Counted from the first letter of the stretch, positions 36,387-45,678 are shown. The stretch is 64,000 nt of DNA from Bacillus sp. FSL K6-3431 (GCF_038002605.1 NZ_JBBOCT010000001.1:1674001-1738000), one strand, 5' to 3'. Notes: generated by a model not told the origin, from the letters alone. Translations and numbers: made by a program.

Positions 36387-36542
36387 ATGATTCTTCCTCT
36401 CTATTGTAGCTAAACATACAGTATAGACTCCGTATTATTCTTTATCCTAATTATAAAGATATACACCACTCTAAAGCAAACATCATATATTTTCTTTATG
36501 CTTATCGTTATTTTTGCTACAATTAGGTTAGAGGTGAAAATA

Positions 36543-36761
36543 ATGTTACAGCATTTTCAATTCCAATCATTATTTGCGGATAAACGCCTTCCAGGATGGA
36601 CATTTTCTTTTTACCTAAAACAACAAAAATACGCTGGCGTTTATCATCCTGATGGTAATATTGAATGGTCAAATAATAAACCAGAACATGGGCATCTCGA
36701 TAAATTACAAAAACAAATCCACGACTTAATGATTTATCATATTTATGATGAACAAAGATAA
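36543..36761 (+). CDS. yheE: YheE-family small protein
   Basis: 72 aa: MLQHFQFQSLFADKRLPGWTF..., with 'FYLKQQKYAGVYHPDGNIEWS'. It is recognised as YheE (DUF5342) from this N-terminus and its place beside yheB. The frame opens at 36498, but GAGGTG (36531-36536) selects the ATG at 36543. Function unknown. Divergent from yheB. Confidence 0.8.
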   Translation: MLQHFQFQSLFADKRLPGWTFSFYLKQQKYAGVYHPDGNIEWSNNKPEHGHLDKLQKQIHDLMIYHIYDEQR

Positions 36762-36883
36762 GAGGACTTTATTCATCCGAGTATGATTACTAATTAATCT
36801 TCTGCTACTTAAAATTTACCATTTAGCTTTTTGCATGCTATTAGCCCATCTTGGTCCAAACTATGGTTCAGGAGGCTGATGTA

Positions 36884-37078
36884 ATGAAAAAGAAAAAGAT
36901 CGACGAACTTTTTTTACCTGATGCACAAAATGAAGGTAGAGACAATTACTTTGTCGATGTTGACAGAATGGTTAACGAAGGAATGGCCGGTGGATCCGTC
37001 CATATGCGGGCCGATACGACTAATATAGAAGAAGCTATCGACTTCTTCCCAGAAGACCCACCCGAAACAACGGAATAA
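36884..37078 (+). CDS. conserved-looking small acidic protein, unknown
   Basis: 64 aa: MKKKKIDELFLPDAQNEGRD, then 'FVDVDRMVNEGMAGGSVH' and an acidic end 'IDFFPEDPPETTE'. No membrane segment and no Cys. GGAGG at 36871-36875, 8 nt before the ATG, decides the start; the frame opens earlier at 36851. I do not know the family. Confidence 0.6.
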   Translation: MKKKKIDELFLPDAQNEGRDNYFVDVDRMVNEGMAGGSVHMRADTTNIEEAIDFFPEDPPETTE

Positions 37079-37173
37079 AACAGTGAACTCATTTCAGCAA
37101 GCTGAAACATCGGGGGAAAACCTGAATAAATGTTTAATCAAAGAGATTTGGTTAATAAAGGACTTACATTTCA

Positions 37174-37212
37174 AAAGAAAAGGGCGATGATCCTACTCGC
37201 CCTTTTCTAATT
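37174..37212 (+). terminator. terminator
   Basis: AGAAAAGGGCGA and TCGCCCTTTTCT form a hairpin, T-rich at the end; it ends the 64-aa gene. Confidence 0.8.
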
Positions 37213-37232
37213 TATATAAAGAGGCGACCTTC

Positions 37233-38132
37233 ATGATCAAACAATTATTATATTTATATCCAAACTCTATCTTATCCAAAGAACCAACTACAGATCCGCG
37301 CTTCTTATGGTATAAAGATGTGCAAGCGGACCAATGTATCGGTATACCTAAAACTGATTTAACTCATAAGGAAGTAAAACTCTTGGAAACATTATATCCC
37401 TTGGATAATCTTGAAAATCCAAGTTTTATATCCCATTCTGTTCAGGAATGGCGTAACTTCCTACATTTTGATGGACCCATGCCAGCATTACTAGAAGAAA
37501 ACTGTCGATTTATTCACTTTTACATTTCTAATATGAAAGAAGCTTTTCAATTTGAAGAATGGGAAGAAGCATTGAAAGGTCTGTTTCCACAGGAGATTAC
37601 CATCATACCTTTTAATAATAGCGAAGGAGTTATTATTGAAAAGCAAACAGAATTGCATATGGATGAAGATGAACTAATATCCGCTGTTGAAGCATTTGAA
37701 AGTGACTTTTTCTTCAAAGTTCATTTTCATATTGGTCGATTTCATTCACCTAACATTAAATTAAAACAGCAATTTAATCTTGAACAGACCTTGTTTAAGC
37801 TCTCACTCACGAAACAACCTGAAGATCGAATTTCAACTTTAGAAAAACTCATGCCACATTTTGTATACGAATCTCTTGCACAAGATACAAGACAAACGCT
37901 ATTTTCAGACATTCATCATATTTTTTCTAATGACCACGACTTTTTAGAAACCATTAAACAGTATATAGAAAATCAGTCCAATGCAACGTTAACAGCAAAG
38001 CAGTTATTTATGCATCGAAACAGTCTTCAGTATCGTATTGATAAATTCATTGAAAAAACGGGAATTGATATAAAGAGTTTTCATGGCGCATTCTTAGCAT
38101 ATTTAGCCTGTTTACATATTGGGAACGAATAA
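37233..38132 (+). CDS. PucR/CdaR-type transcriptional regulator beside msmX
   Basis: 299 aa. The C-terminus holds the HTH_30 motif 'LTAKQLFMHRNSLQYRIDKFIEKTGIDI' (about 250-277) typical of PucR/CdaR regulators; residues 1-240 are an unrecognised sensor part. AGAGGCGA precedes ATG 37233. It sits directly upstream of msmX; in B. subtilis a regulator of the same type (YxkF) also neighbours msmX, so a link to sugar uptake is inferred. Confidence 0.75.
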   Translation: MIKQLLYLYPNSILSKEPTTDPRFLWYKDVQADQCIGIPKTDLTHKEVKLLETLYPLDNLENPSFISHSVQEWRNFLHFDGPMPALLEENCRFIHFYISNMKEAFQFEEWEEALKGLFPQEITIIPFNNSEGVIIEKQTELHMDEDELISAVEAFESDFFFKVHFHIGRFHSPNIKLKQQFNLEQTLFKLSLTKQPEDRISTLEKLMPHFVYESLAQDTRQTLFSDIHHIFSNDHDFLETIKQYIENQSNATLTAKQLFMHRNSLQYRIDKFIEKTGIDIKSFHGAFLAYLACLHIGNE

Positions 38133-38188
38133 TATGCACGTTGCCGAAAAACACTCGACAATTTTTGTGCACCTTGTCCATAGCGTTA

Positions 38189-38202
38189 TGAAAGCGCATT
38201 CT
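38189..38202. promoter_or_regulatory. cre-like site upstream of msmX
   Basis: TGAAAGCGCATTCT matches the CcpA consensus TGWAARCGYTWNCW at 13 of 14 positions (A instead of the inner T). It lies 44 bp before the msmX ATG, where binding could block transcription. Confidence 0.4.
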
Positions 38203-38245
38203 GTAAACTAGTAATCAAATACATAACCAATAGGGGGAATTACAA

Positions 38246-39346
38246 ATGGCTGAATTACGCTTAGATAATATTTATAAAGTATATGATAATAAGGTTACTG
38301 CTGTAGAGGATTTTAATCTTCATGTTCAAGATAAAGAGTTTATTGTATTTGTTGGTCCATCCGGTTGTGGTAAATCTACAACACTTCGTATGATCGCTGG
38401 ATTGGAAGAAATTACTCAAGGTGACTTCTATATTGACGATAAGCGAGTAAATGATGTAGCTCCAAAAGACCGCGATATCGCGATGGTATTCCAAAACTAT
38501 GCCCTATACCCACATATGAGTGTATATGACAATATGGCATTTGGACTGAAACTACGCAAAATGCCAAAACAAGAAATTGAAAAACGTGTACAAGATGCTG
38601 CTAAAATTCTTGGTCTAGAAAATTTCTTAGATCGTAAACCGAAAGCCCTTTCTGGAGGTCAGCGTCAACGTGTTGCTTTAGGACGTGCAATCGTTCGTGA
38701 CGCTAAAGTTTTCTTAATGGATGAGCCGCTTTCTAACCTTGACGCTAAACTGCGTGTACAAATGCGTGCGGAAATTGCTAAATTGCACCAAAGACTACAA
38801 ACAACTACTGTTTATGTAACACATGACCAAACAGAAGCGATGACAATGGCGAGTCGCATTGTTGTAATGAAAGATGGTATTATTCAACAAGTTGGTACTC
38901 CGAAAGAAGTATATGACAACCCTGAAAATATTTTCGTTGGTGGGTTTATTGGATCTCCAGCAATGAACTTCTTCCATGGACAACTAGAAGAAGACGGTTT
39001 CCTTCTTGAAAACACATTTAAAATTGAAGTTCCTGAAGGTAAAATGAAAATGCTTCGCGAACAAGGATATGTAAATAAAGATGTCGTGCTTGGTGTACGT
39101 CCAGAAGATATTCATGACGAGCCTGCATTCATTGATGCTTCACCTGGTACTAGATTAAACGTGCTTATCGAGGTAGCGGAACTTACAGGTGCGGAAACTA
39201 TGCTTTATTCTCGTGTTGGTGAACAAGATTTCGTCTCTAGAATTGATGCAAGAACAATCGTTGAGCCAGGCCAAAAAATGGATCTAGCATTTGATATGAA
39301 CAAAGCCCACTTCTTTGATGCTACTAATGAACAACGGGTTCGCTAA
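38246..39346 (+). CDS. msmX: multiple-sugar ABC transporter ATPase MsmX
   Basis: 366 aa. Walker A GPSGCGKST (37-45), signature 'LSGGQRQRVALGRAIVRDAK', Walker B 'VFLMDEPLSNLDAK' and switch His 'VTHDQTEAMT'. The C-terminal TOBE-like domain is of the MalK/UgpC type. MsmX is a shared ATPase that serves several carbohydrate importers (maltodextrins, arabino-oligosaccharides), so it stands without permease genes, as here. GGGGGAAT precedes the ATG. Confidence 0.93.
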   Translation: MAELRLDNIYKVYDNKVTAVEDFNLHVQDKEFIVFVGPSGCGKSTTLRMIAGLEEITQGDFYIDDKRVNDVAPKDRDIAMVFQNYALYPHMSVYDNMAFGLKLRKMPKQEIEKRVQDAAKILGLENFLDRKPKALSGGQRQRVALGRAIVRDAKVFLMDEPLSNLDAKLRVQMRAEIAKLHQRLQTTTVYVTHDQTEAMTMASRIVVMKDGIIQQVGTPKEVYDNPENIFVGGFIGSPAMNFFHGQLEEDGFLLENTFKIEVPEGKMKMLREQGYVNKDVVLGVRPEDIHDEPAFIDASPGTRLNVLIEVAELTGAETMLYSRVGEQDFVSRIDARTIVEPGQKMDLAFDMNKAHFFDATNEQRVR

Positions 39347-39352
39347 ACATTA

Positions 39353-39397
39353 TAAAAGAAAAAAGCCTTCCAATTCTTTGGTAGGCTTTTTTCTTTT
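39353..39397 (+). terminator. terminator of msmX
   Basis: AAAAGAAAAAAGCCTTCC and GGTAGGCTTTTTTCTTTT form a hairpin followed by TATTTTTATT. Confidence 0.85.
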
Positions 39398-39431
39398 ATT
39401 TTTATTAGAAAAAACTTCCTGCAAATAATAC

Positions 39432-39460
39432 GCATATTTTGCTCAAATAAAAACATAATA
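39432..39460 (+). promoter_or_regulatory. sigma-G promoter of the SASP gene
   Basis: -35 GCATA (39432-39436), 17 nt, -10 CATAATA (39454-39460). Both match the forespore sigma-G consensus, as expected for an ssp gene. The predicted start near 39467 gives a leader of about 100 nt. Confidence 0.75.
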
Positions 39461-39486
39461 CAGAATACAAGCAGGAAATAAACCGA

Positions 39487-39540
39487 TGGGTTAAAAGATA
39501 GCTGGTAACAGCGTCGGTGCAATTCCGACTAACCCAACCA
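39487..39540 (+). ncRNA. tRNA-like three-helix structure in the SASP leader
   Basis: Three perfect helices abut. The outer stem of 7 bp, TGGGTTA (39487-39493) with TAACCCA (39530-39536), is followed directly by ACCA. A 4-bp hairpin GCTG-GTAA-CAGC (39501-39512) has a GNRA loop. A 5-bp hairpin GTCGG-TGCAATT-CCGAC (39513-39529) has a 7-nt loop. Lengths and order match a tRNA acceptor stem, reduced D arm and T arm: the G53-C61 pair and T54, C56, A57 and A58 are kept, G replaces T55. There is no anticodon arm. It could be a degenerate tRNA, a regulatory leader or a coincidence. Confidence 0.55.
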
Positions 39541-39570
39541 TTACAATACACAACAAGGAGATGACACACA

Positions 39571-39771
39571 ATGCCAAGCAACAATTCTAACCAACTAGTA
39601 GCTCCAGGAGCTCAACAAGCAATTGATCAAATGAAAGTCGAAATCGCTTCAGAATTCGGTGTAAACCTTGGTGCGGAAACTACTTCACGCGCTAACGGAT
39701 CTGTCGGTGGAGAAATCACAAAACGTCTAGTTCAAATGGCTGAACAACAACTAGGCGGAAGCTTCCAGTAA
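39571..39771 (+). CDS. alpha/beta-type small acid-soluble spore protein
   Basis: 66 aa, complete. Contains the germination protease site '[18 protein letters not shown]' (cut after the Glu) and the second conserved block '[20 protein letters not shown]'. These proteins coat spore DNA and protect it against UV and heat and are degraded at germination. ACAAGGAGATG precedes the ATG by 8 nt. Preceded by a sigma-G promoter and an unusual structured leader. Confidence 0.96.
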   Translation: MPSNNSNQLVAPGAQQAIDQMKVEIASEFGVNLGAETTSRANGSVGGEITKRLVQMAEQQLGGSFQ

Positions 39772-39790
39772 TTCAACTGAATAAAATGGC

Positions 39791-39824
39791 TAAGCCCTCG
39801 GAATACATCCGGGGGCTTTTTAGG
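39791..39824 (+). terminator. terminator of the SASP gene
   Basis: AAGCCC.CGGA and TCCG.GGGCTT form a hairpin followed by TTTTA. Confidence 0.82.
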
Positions 39825-40044
39825 CCCACACGACGTGGGTCACAACGGCGTTGCCACACGACGTGGCGCTCTTAGCCGTTGTTCCTTAATGTCTATAATG
39901 CTAGCTACAGCACCCATTGTCCCTTCGTGTTTGCTTGATCTCGATTAGGAATAAAGGATCTTAGACTAAAGGCGCCACAGGAGGTGGCAACTCCGATGCA
40001 CTAAGCATCATGTGGGAGCAGTTTGTACGTCGCTTAATGGGCAT
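39825..40044. other. repeat-rich non-coding spacer
   Basis: Higher G+C than its surroundings and without an ORF with a ribosome binding site. It contains CACACGACGTGG twice (near 39827 and 39856) and a CGCCACAGGAGGTGGC element near 39973. It leads into the interspersed repeat at 40045. This looks like decayed mobile or repeat DNA. Confidence 0.45.
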
Positions 40045-40161
40045 TGTCTAGCTACAGGCGCAAGGGCCTCGAGGTCATAAGCCAATCCGTCCTAGAAGGT
40101 AAAGACCAACCTTCCAACCGCTTTGTCTTATGGTTGTCGTGACCAGCACCTTCCGCTTTTC
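40045..40161 (+). repeat. interspersed repeat, copy A
   Basis: Begins GTCTAGCTACAGG, contains CCTCGAGGTCATAAGCC and later GTCTTATGGTTGTCG, and ends CACCTTCCGCTTTTC. The two inner blocks (GTCATAAG and CTTATG) can fold back on each other. A second copy lies inverted at 45235-45352. I recognise this as a repeat seen widely in Bacillaceae intergenic DNA; its function is unknown. Confidence 0.7.
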
Positions 40162-41544
40162 TTATAAATTAACCATTTTGCTTGGGTTTATCCATTCGTC
40201 ATATTGTTCTTCTGTTAGGTAGCCTGTTTTAATTGCTGCTTCTTTTAATGTAGAACCATCATTAAATGCAAGCTTAGCAATCTCCGCCGCTTTTTCATAG
40301 CCAATATGCGGATTCAGTGCAGTTACGAGCATGAGTGAACGATTTACATTTTCAGCAATCACCTCTTTATTAGGTTCCAGTCCTTGTACACATTTTTCGT
40401 CGAAAGAAAGCATACTATCTGCTAATAAGTGGACAGATTGAAGGAAATTATAAATGATAACTGGCTTATATACATTTAATTCAAAATTTCCTTGACTTGC
40501 TGCAAAACCTATCGCCGCATCATTGCCGAAAACCTGTACAGCGACCATTGTAAGCGCTTCGCTCTGAGTCGGATTCACTTTACCTGGCATAATCGAGCTT
40601 CCTGGTTCATTAGCAGGAATAGAAATTTCACCGATTCCGCTTCTAGGTCCGCTCGCAAGCCAACGCACATCATTTGCAATTTTAGTTAAATCTGCTGCAA
40701 GTCCTTTAATCGCCCCATGAACATATACGATTTCATCATGACTTGTAAGCGCGTGAAATTTATTGTCTGATGAGACAAACGTATAACCAGTTTGCTTGTC
40801 AATTTGGCTTGCAACCTTGTCGCCAAATGTGGGATCGGCATTGATTCCTGTACCGACAGCAGTCCCGCCAATTGCTAGGTTTAAAAGATGTTCTGTGCTT
40901 TCTTTAATCATTTTCTCACTTTTTTCGAGCATTGCTCTCCAACCGCTAATTTCTTGACCTAGTGTAATCGGTGTAGCATCTTGCAAATGCGTACGTCCAA
41001 TCTTAATGATATTCATATAAGCCTTTTCTTTTTCTAATAGCGTTTGTTTTAATTGACCCAAGGCTGGAAGTAAGCGCTTGTATATCTCCTCATACGCCGC
41101 TACATGCATGGCTGTTGGGAATGTATCATTAGAGCTTTGGGACATATTAATATCATCATTAGGATGTACTTTCTCTTCAGATCCTTGCTCTTGCAAAAGT
41201 TCATTCGCACGGTGAGCCACTACTTCGTTCACGTTCATATTTGACTGTGTACCACTTCCTGTTTGCCAAACAACGAGTGGAAAATGACCATTAAATTTGC
41301 CTTCCATAACTTCGTCACAAGCTTGAGATATTACAGATTTCTTCGCTTCAGATAGTTTTCCTAATTGATTATTCGCAAATGCAGCCGCTTTCTTTAAATG
41401 TGCAAATGCTTTAATAACCTCCATCGGCATCTTTTCATTGCCAATTTTAAAATTTTCTTTACTACGTTGCGTCTGCGCGCCCCAATATTTGTCCTGCAAA
41501 ACTTTTATTTCACCGATGGTATCTTTCTCCGTACGGTATTCCAT
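40162..41544 (-). CDS. fumC: class II fumarate hydratase
   Basis: 460 aa. Fumarase/aspartase superfamily signature '[15 protein letters not shown]' (about 315-329), with '[20 protein letters not shown]' (about 96-115) and '[16 protein letters not shown]' (about 182-197, catalytic His/Thr region). It interconverts fumarate and malate in the citric acid cycle as a homotetramer. B. subtilis names it citG. AGGAGG precedes the ATG by 10 nt. Monocistronic. Confidence 0.95.
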   Translation of the reverse strand: MEYRTEKDTIGEIKVLQDKYWGAQTQRSKENFKIGNEKMPMEVIKAFAHLKKAAAFANNQLGKLSEAKKSVISQACDEVMEGKFNGHFPLVVWQTGSGTQSNMNVNEVVAHRANELLQEQGSEEKVHPNDDINMSQSSNDTFPTAMHVAAYEEIYKRLLPALGQLKQTLLEKEKAYMNIIKIGRTHLQDATPITLGQEISGWRAMLEKSEKMIKESTEHLLNLAIGGTAVGTGINADPTFGDKVASQIDKQTGYTFVSSDNKFHALTSHDEIVYVHGAIKGLAADLTKIANDVRWLASGPRSGIGEISIPANEPGSSIMPGKVNPTQSEALTMVAVQVFGNDAAIGFAASQGNFELNVYKPVIIYNFLQSVHLLADSMLSFDEKCVQGLEPNKEVIAENVNRSLMLVTALNPHIGYEKAAEIAKLAFNDGSTLKEAAIKTGYLTEEQYDEWINPSKMVNL

Positions 41545-41691
41545 ATGTAAAGACCTCCTATGTAACTTCGACTGCTATTCTATTTTCTCATATAATGCAA
41601 TATATTTCATCTAATCTTTATTATAGATGCGATAAAAATAAAAGACATCTAAACATCTGTTATCAGAAAAGTCGCAACCTTAGGATATGGC

Positions 41692-41727
41692 AAAAAAGGA
41701 ACTTGACCAACTTTTAGTCAAGTTCCA
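41692..41727 (-). terminator. terminator of the PBP gene
   Basis: On the minus strand GGAACTTGAC and GTCAAGTTCC form a perfect 10-bp stem followed by TTTTTTG. Confidence 0.88.
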
Positions 41728-41734
41728 TCCACAT

Positions 41735-43816
41735 TCACTCGCCCCGAAATTTTTTATATGTTTCTTTCAGTTTTTCTTCAAATTTTTTCAAATTCCCTTT
41801 TCCTTTTTCCAGCTTCTCTTTCCACTTAGCTGTTTCATCTAACATTTTCTCATCAAATTTATTAAGTTTTTCTGAAATGGATTTTTCCTTTTTCTGCTCT
41901 TCCTCTTCCAGTCTCTTGTTTATAGATTGTGTAGCAAAATCAGCTGGCTCGACATATTTGACAGCTTGTTCCATAATCGATCGAAAAATAGGAACAACAG
42001 TGTCTCCACTTTTACCTTTCAAATAATGTTCCCTATCTGTCATGTCATATCCGATCCATACTGCCCCAACAAGATTTGGCGTGTAACCAACAAACCACTG
42101 GTCTTTTGTTCCTTCCGTTAAATCTTCATACTGTAGTTGTGTAGATCCAGTTTTCCCAGCAATTTGTTGACCGCTAATTTTTGCATTTCTCCCTGTCCCA
42201 GAGTCGACAACATTTAGAAGCATTGCTGTCATTTCCTCCGCTGTTTTCTTATCTGTAACTCGTACCTTTTTAGGAGAAGCTTCTCCGACAATATTTCCGG
42301 TTGGACCGACAATTTTAGTAATTATATGGCTTTCGACTCTTTGGCCTTTATTTGCAAATACTGCATATGCCTCTGCCATTTGTTTAGGTGAATAACCGGT
42401 ATCTGTACCACCTAGCGCTAAGCTTAAATTTTTATCTTTTTCTGATACAGGAAGGCCAAATTTCTTCAATTTATTAACCGACTTTTCTAAGCCTATTTCA
42501 TTTAACAGCCATACAGCGGGCACATTTAAAGAATCCTCTATCGCTTTATACATCGGAACTTCTCCTAAATATTGTCCGTTATAATTTTTAGGCGTATACC
42601 CGCTAAAGGAAAGCTCTGAATCATCTTTCAGTATAGATTGAGCATCATATCCCTCTTCAAGTGCATTTGTATAAACTGCTAATGGTTTTATCACTGAACC
42701 GGGTTGTGTAGTTAATTGTGTTGCTCTATTATAACTTCGAAAAGTATGTTCTCCCCTACCACCAATAAGCGCCCTGATTCCACCTGTCGCAGGGTCTAGT
42801 AAAATGGAACCACTCTGTACTAACGTGCCATCCCCACTATCTGGAAACAAAGTATTATTTTCATATACTTTTTGCATAGATGATTGTAGATTTTGATCCA
42901 TTTGAGTATAGATTTTATACCCCCTGGTTAGTATCTCATCTTGTGTTAATCCATATAGATTGATTGCTTCGTTCATAACCGCATCCACATAGTACGGGTA
43001 TTTACCTTTTAACGGATCTCCGCCACTATTTTTTAATACCGTGGTTGCTTGTATAGCTTCTTCATACTGTTGCTCCGAAATCATCTCGAACTTTTTCATT
43101 TGACCAAGTACGATATTCCGACGTTCGACAGCACCTTCAAGATTTTTATAAGGATCCAGCGCTGAAGGACGATTTATAATACCCGCCATCATAGCCGCTT
43201 CACTTAATGTAAGGTTGTCTACATCTTTTCCAAAGTACTTCCTCGAAGCATTTTGCACTCCCCAAGCACCACTACCAAAGTAAACTTGATTCAAATACAT
43301 TTCCAAAATTTCATCTTTTGTAAATTTCTTTTCCATTTCGACAGCTAAGAATACTTCTTCTAACTTCCTTTTATATGTTCGCTCTGGAGATAATAGAGCT
43401 GTTTTTGTTAGTTGTTGTGTAATTGTACTTCCGCCAGCTTTAATTTTCCCAGCTTTTAGATTCAAGAAAAAAGCCCTCGATATTCCCTTAACATCAAATC
43501 CTCTATGCTTTTCGAAACGATGATCTTCTATCGCAATAACAGCGTTTTTTAAATGATCAGGCATCTTTTCAATAGCTACACCTTCCATACGATTAGCCGA
43601 AACTTTACTTGCTTCATCTCCATCTTTATCATAAATAGTCGTAGATGTTGCTAAGCCTTGCTTCAATGTTTCAACATTAGCGGAGCTTGCTAAATAAGCA
43701 AAATAAGCCAAAAAGGCTAAAAATCCGATTGCAAATGTTAAAATCAAGATTTGATTAATATGTGCTTTTTTCCAAAACTTCATTATCATTATTTTGAATT
43801 TATGGATAAACTTCAT
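41735..43816 (-). CDS. class A penicillin-binding protein (glycosyltransferase-transpeptidase)
   Basis: 693 aa. Short basic cytoplasmic start, membrane anchor 21-43, GT51 domain with catalytic Glu97 in 'AIEDHRFEKHRGFD' and 'GGSTITQQLTKTALLSPERTYKRKLEE', then a transpeptidase domain with Ser373-x-x-Lys (PGSVIKPL), SLN 428-430 and Lys554-Thr-Gly. The C-terminal 60 residues are a charged coiled-coil-like tail. It polymerises and cross-links peptidoglycan. It is related to B. subtilis PbpF/PbpG; I cannot decide which. GAGGA precedes the ATG. Confidence 0.93.
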   Translation of the reverse strand: MKFIHKFKIMIMKFWKKAHINQILILTFAIGFLAFLAYFAYLASSANVETLKQGLATSTTIYDKDGDEASKVSANRMEGVAIEKMPDHLKNAVIAIEDHRFEKHRGFDVKGISRAFFLNLKAGKIKAGGSTITQQLTKTALLSPERTYKRKLEEVFLAVEMEKKFTKDEILEMYLNQVYFGSGAWGVQNASRKYFGKDVDNLTLSEAAMMAGIINRPSALDPYKNLEGAVERRNIVLGQMKKFEMISEQQYEEAIQATTVLKNSGGDPLKGKYPYYVDAVMNEAINLYGLTQDEILTRGYKIYTQMDQNLQSSMQKVYENNTLFPDSGDGTLVQSGSILLDPATGGIRALIGGRGEHTFRSYNRATQLTTQPGSVIKPLAVYTNALEEGYDAQSILKDDSELSFSGYTPKNYNGQYLGEVPMYKAIEDSLNVPAVWLLNEIGLEKSVNKLKKFGLPVSEKDKNLSLALGGTDTGYSPKQMAEAYAVFANKGQRVESHIITKIVGPTGNIVGEASPKKVRVTDKKTAEEMTAMLLNVVDSGTGRNAKISGQQIAGKTGSTQLQYEDLTEGTKDQWFVGYTPNLVGAVWIGYDMTDREHYLKGKSGDTVVPIFRSIMEQAVKYVEPADFATQSINKRLEEEEQKKEKSISEKLNKFDEKMLDETAKWKEKLEKGKGNLKKFEEKLKETYKKFRGE

Positions 43817-44192
43817 TTATTTTCCTCACTTTCATTCCCCAAATCAAATGGCTCCTTGTCCATTATCTATATCATTTACTATAATTTGCTTTAAAAATCC
43901 ACTTCCTACATTATCACAAACATTTCTTTTCTATTATACTGCTAGTTCAAAAAGGCGCCAAATTAGAAACAAGAAGTTCCTGAAGACAAGTTTGCCATTT
44001 ATCATATAGTGACTTTTTCAACATCTTCTTATACAAAATGCTTTTAATCCAATAATTCTCTACCATTAACATATAATACAATAAAAAAAACAGCAGTAGC
44101 AATATAGGACACTGAAAAAGTCCTTTTAATATAAGGAGTTATTACAGACTACTGTTGATTTCCGCTCCAGGTGGATGCTTTCTTACCTCTAG
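43817..44192. other. gene-free AT-rich spacer
   Basis: No supported gene. An open plus-strand frame at 43794-44009 lacks a ribosome binding site and overlaps the PBP gene. The right end (44154-44182) carries GTTGATTTCCGCTCCAGG, one copy of a repeat found inverted at 45385-45395. Confidence 0.4.
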
Positions 44193-44962
44193 TCAAGCGG
44201 TTTCCTTTAATATTTTATTGAATGAATTAAAGGCAATCACCGCAACCTTATGGGGCTTACTCTGAGGTTGCTTTTTTAATTGATCATAATAATCTACAAT
44301 CCGGTTTTTAGTTTTTGCCCGCCATGAGATCATTGACATCACCATGAAATATAGGATTTTCCTCAACCTCCTATTTCCTCTTTTATTGATTCGCTCCTGA
44401 TACTGGAGCTTGCCGGATTGATGTCGTTGAATATAGAATATCCTGCATATGTATTGATCTGTTTATGGTTTTGAAAGCGGCGAATGTCGCTTAATTCACC
44501 AATAATTCTTACTGCCGTCGTGTAGCGTCCTAACGCCCGCATCAGTTCAAAATAGTCATCTTGTACATAATTCTCATGCCGCACAAATTTAAAATGTGAT
44601 TTGGCCAATTCATGGGCATCAACGATACCCGTTTTCTGTCAACGCATTGATGCAGTCTGCTCTCTTATCATCTAACAGATTGAGACGGCTGTCGGAATAT
44701 TGTTGTTCCTGCAGCAATTTCTTTAGTCCTTGTGAGTACACTCCGGTGGCTTCAAAAAAATGATATCAGGTGTTTGACCATCCTGTTCTCTTAATGAATC
44801 GATACATTCCTTTAAAGTTCGAAATCCTGATCGTGTCTGTTCCAATTCACCTTCATCAACGGAATCTGCTAAATCAACAATCAATGATATATGTTTCCCG
44901 TCAAAAAAAGAAATAAGCGAATATAAAGCCATCGCAATCATCAATGAGTATTTAGGTTCCAT
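44193..44962 (-). pseudogene. decayed IS110-family transposase
   Basis: Four fragments of one transposase read in order but in different frames. N-part (44962-44723): 'VDLADSVDEGELEQTRSGFRTLKECIDSL'. Middle: 'GVYSQGLKKLLQEQQYS'. Third (44608-44363): 'MAKSHFKFVRHENYVQDDYFELMRAL' and 'IGELSDIRRFQNHKQINTYAG', the Transposase_20 core. C-part (to 44193): 'RRLRKILYFMVMSMI' up to 'AVIAFNSFNKILKETA'. At least three frameshifts, and at about 770 nt it is far below the usual 1.2 kb. Inactive. Confidence 0.85.
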
Positions 44963-45234
44963 TTATAAAAAGCAATAATAAAAGGAATTGGACCGAGTTT
45001 GGAAGGATTTCTGCACAGGTAGAAAAGAACGAAAGGAAATCACATCGGTATAGGAAGAAAAAAAATTGGGGTGTTGTGTACGAACGAACAATGAGCAGAG
45101 CTACTTAGTAAAACGAAGGAGGGAATAATTTTTTAAACCTACTTCATAGGCTTATTTAGTATGTCTATTAAAAGTGCTGTCTAATAAGCCTCTAAAATGC
45201 TCTGTAAAAGAGCTTTACCCCATTTCGGTACTAT
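44963..45234. other. non-coding spacer next to the IS110 remnant
   Basis: No ORF with a ribosome binding site. Probably the former left flank of the IS110 copy; no intact end can be recognised. It leads into repeat copy B. Confidence 0.35.
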
Positions 45235-45352
45235 TGCGGAAGCGCCTTGATCAGCCCCGACAAGCATAAGACAGATTGCGTAGTGGCTTGCCCTTCAGTC
45301 ACGAATTAATATGACTTATGACCTCGAGGGGCTAGGGGCTATAGCTAGACAG
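45235..45352 (-). repeat. interspersed repeat, copy B (inverted)
   Basis: Reverse complement of the same family as 40045-40161: GCGGAAGCGCC...TCAGCCCCGACAAGCATAAGAC on one side and GACTTATGACCTCGAGGGGC then TAGCTAGACAG on the other. AGCCCC/GGGGCT and CATAAG/CTTATG can pair, giving an imperfect hairpin. Confidence 0.7.
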
Positions 45353-45353
45353 A

Positions 45354-45395
45354 CGATCCGCCCGCGGAAAGCGAGTACCTAGGACGGAAATCAAC
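45354..45395 (-). repeat. second repeat family: GTTGATTTCCG...CTTTCCGCGGGCGG
   Basis: The plus strand reads CCGCCCGCGGAAAGCGAG and then CGGAAATCAAC, the reverse complement of a repeat common in Bacillaceae intergenic regions. A diverged copy in the other orientation lies at 44154-44182, so the two flank the IS110 remnant. The rest up to the kinase gene (45396-45678) is empty. Confidence 0.55.
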
Positions 45396-45678
45396 ACTCA
45401 TATTAAAGGATCGGGCATGTTTTTCGCCCATTTTTTCTTAATCCTGTTATTAATTCTTTGACAAGCCGAATGTTTTTCAGTGCCCTCTAGCAATATCAGC
45501 TGTTTTTAATCGCTTATTTGGAGCCCTCACTTATATTAAACCAGACACCTTTTTCGAATAACTTTACTAATTTATTTGATTTCGAAGACAAAGTAATATT
45601 TATATAGTAACATTAAAATTACAATACTTAGCGATAGTGGAATAGTTTGGTTTAATTAAGATGACTAGAGGTGATTTG

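Noticed and set aside
39487..39540. A normal tRNA gene
   Set aside because: It has no anticodon arm and is only 54 nt to the CCA; it is kept as tRNA-like only.
43794..44009. 71-codon plus-strand frame
   Set aside because: Overlaps the start of the PBP gene on the other strand and lacks a ribosome binding site.
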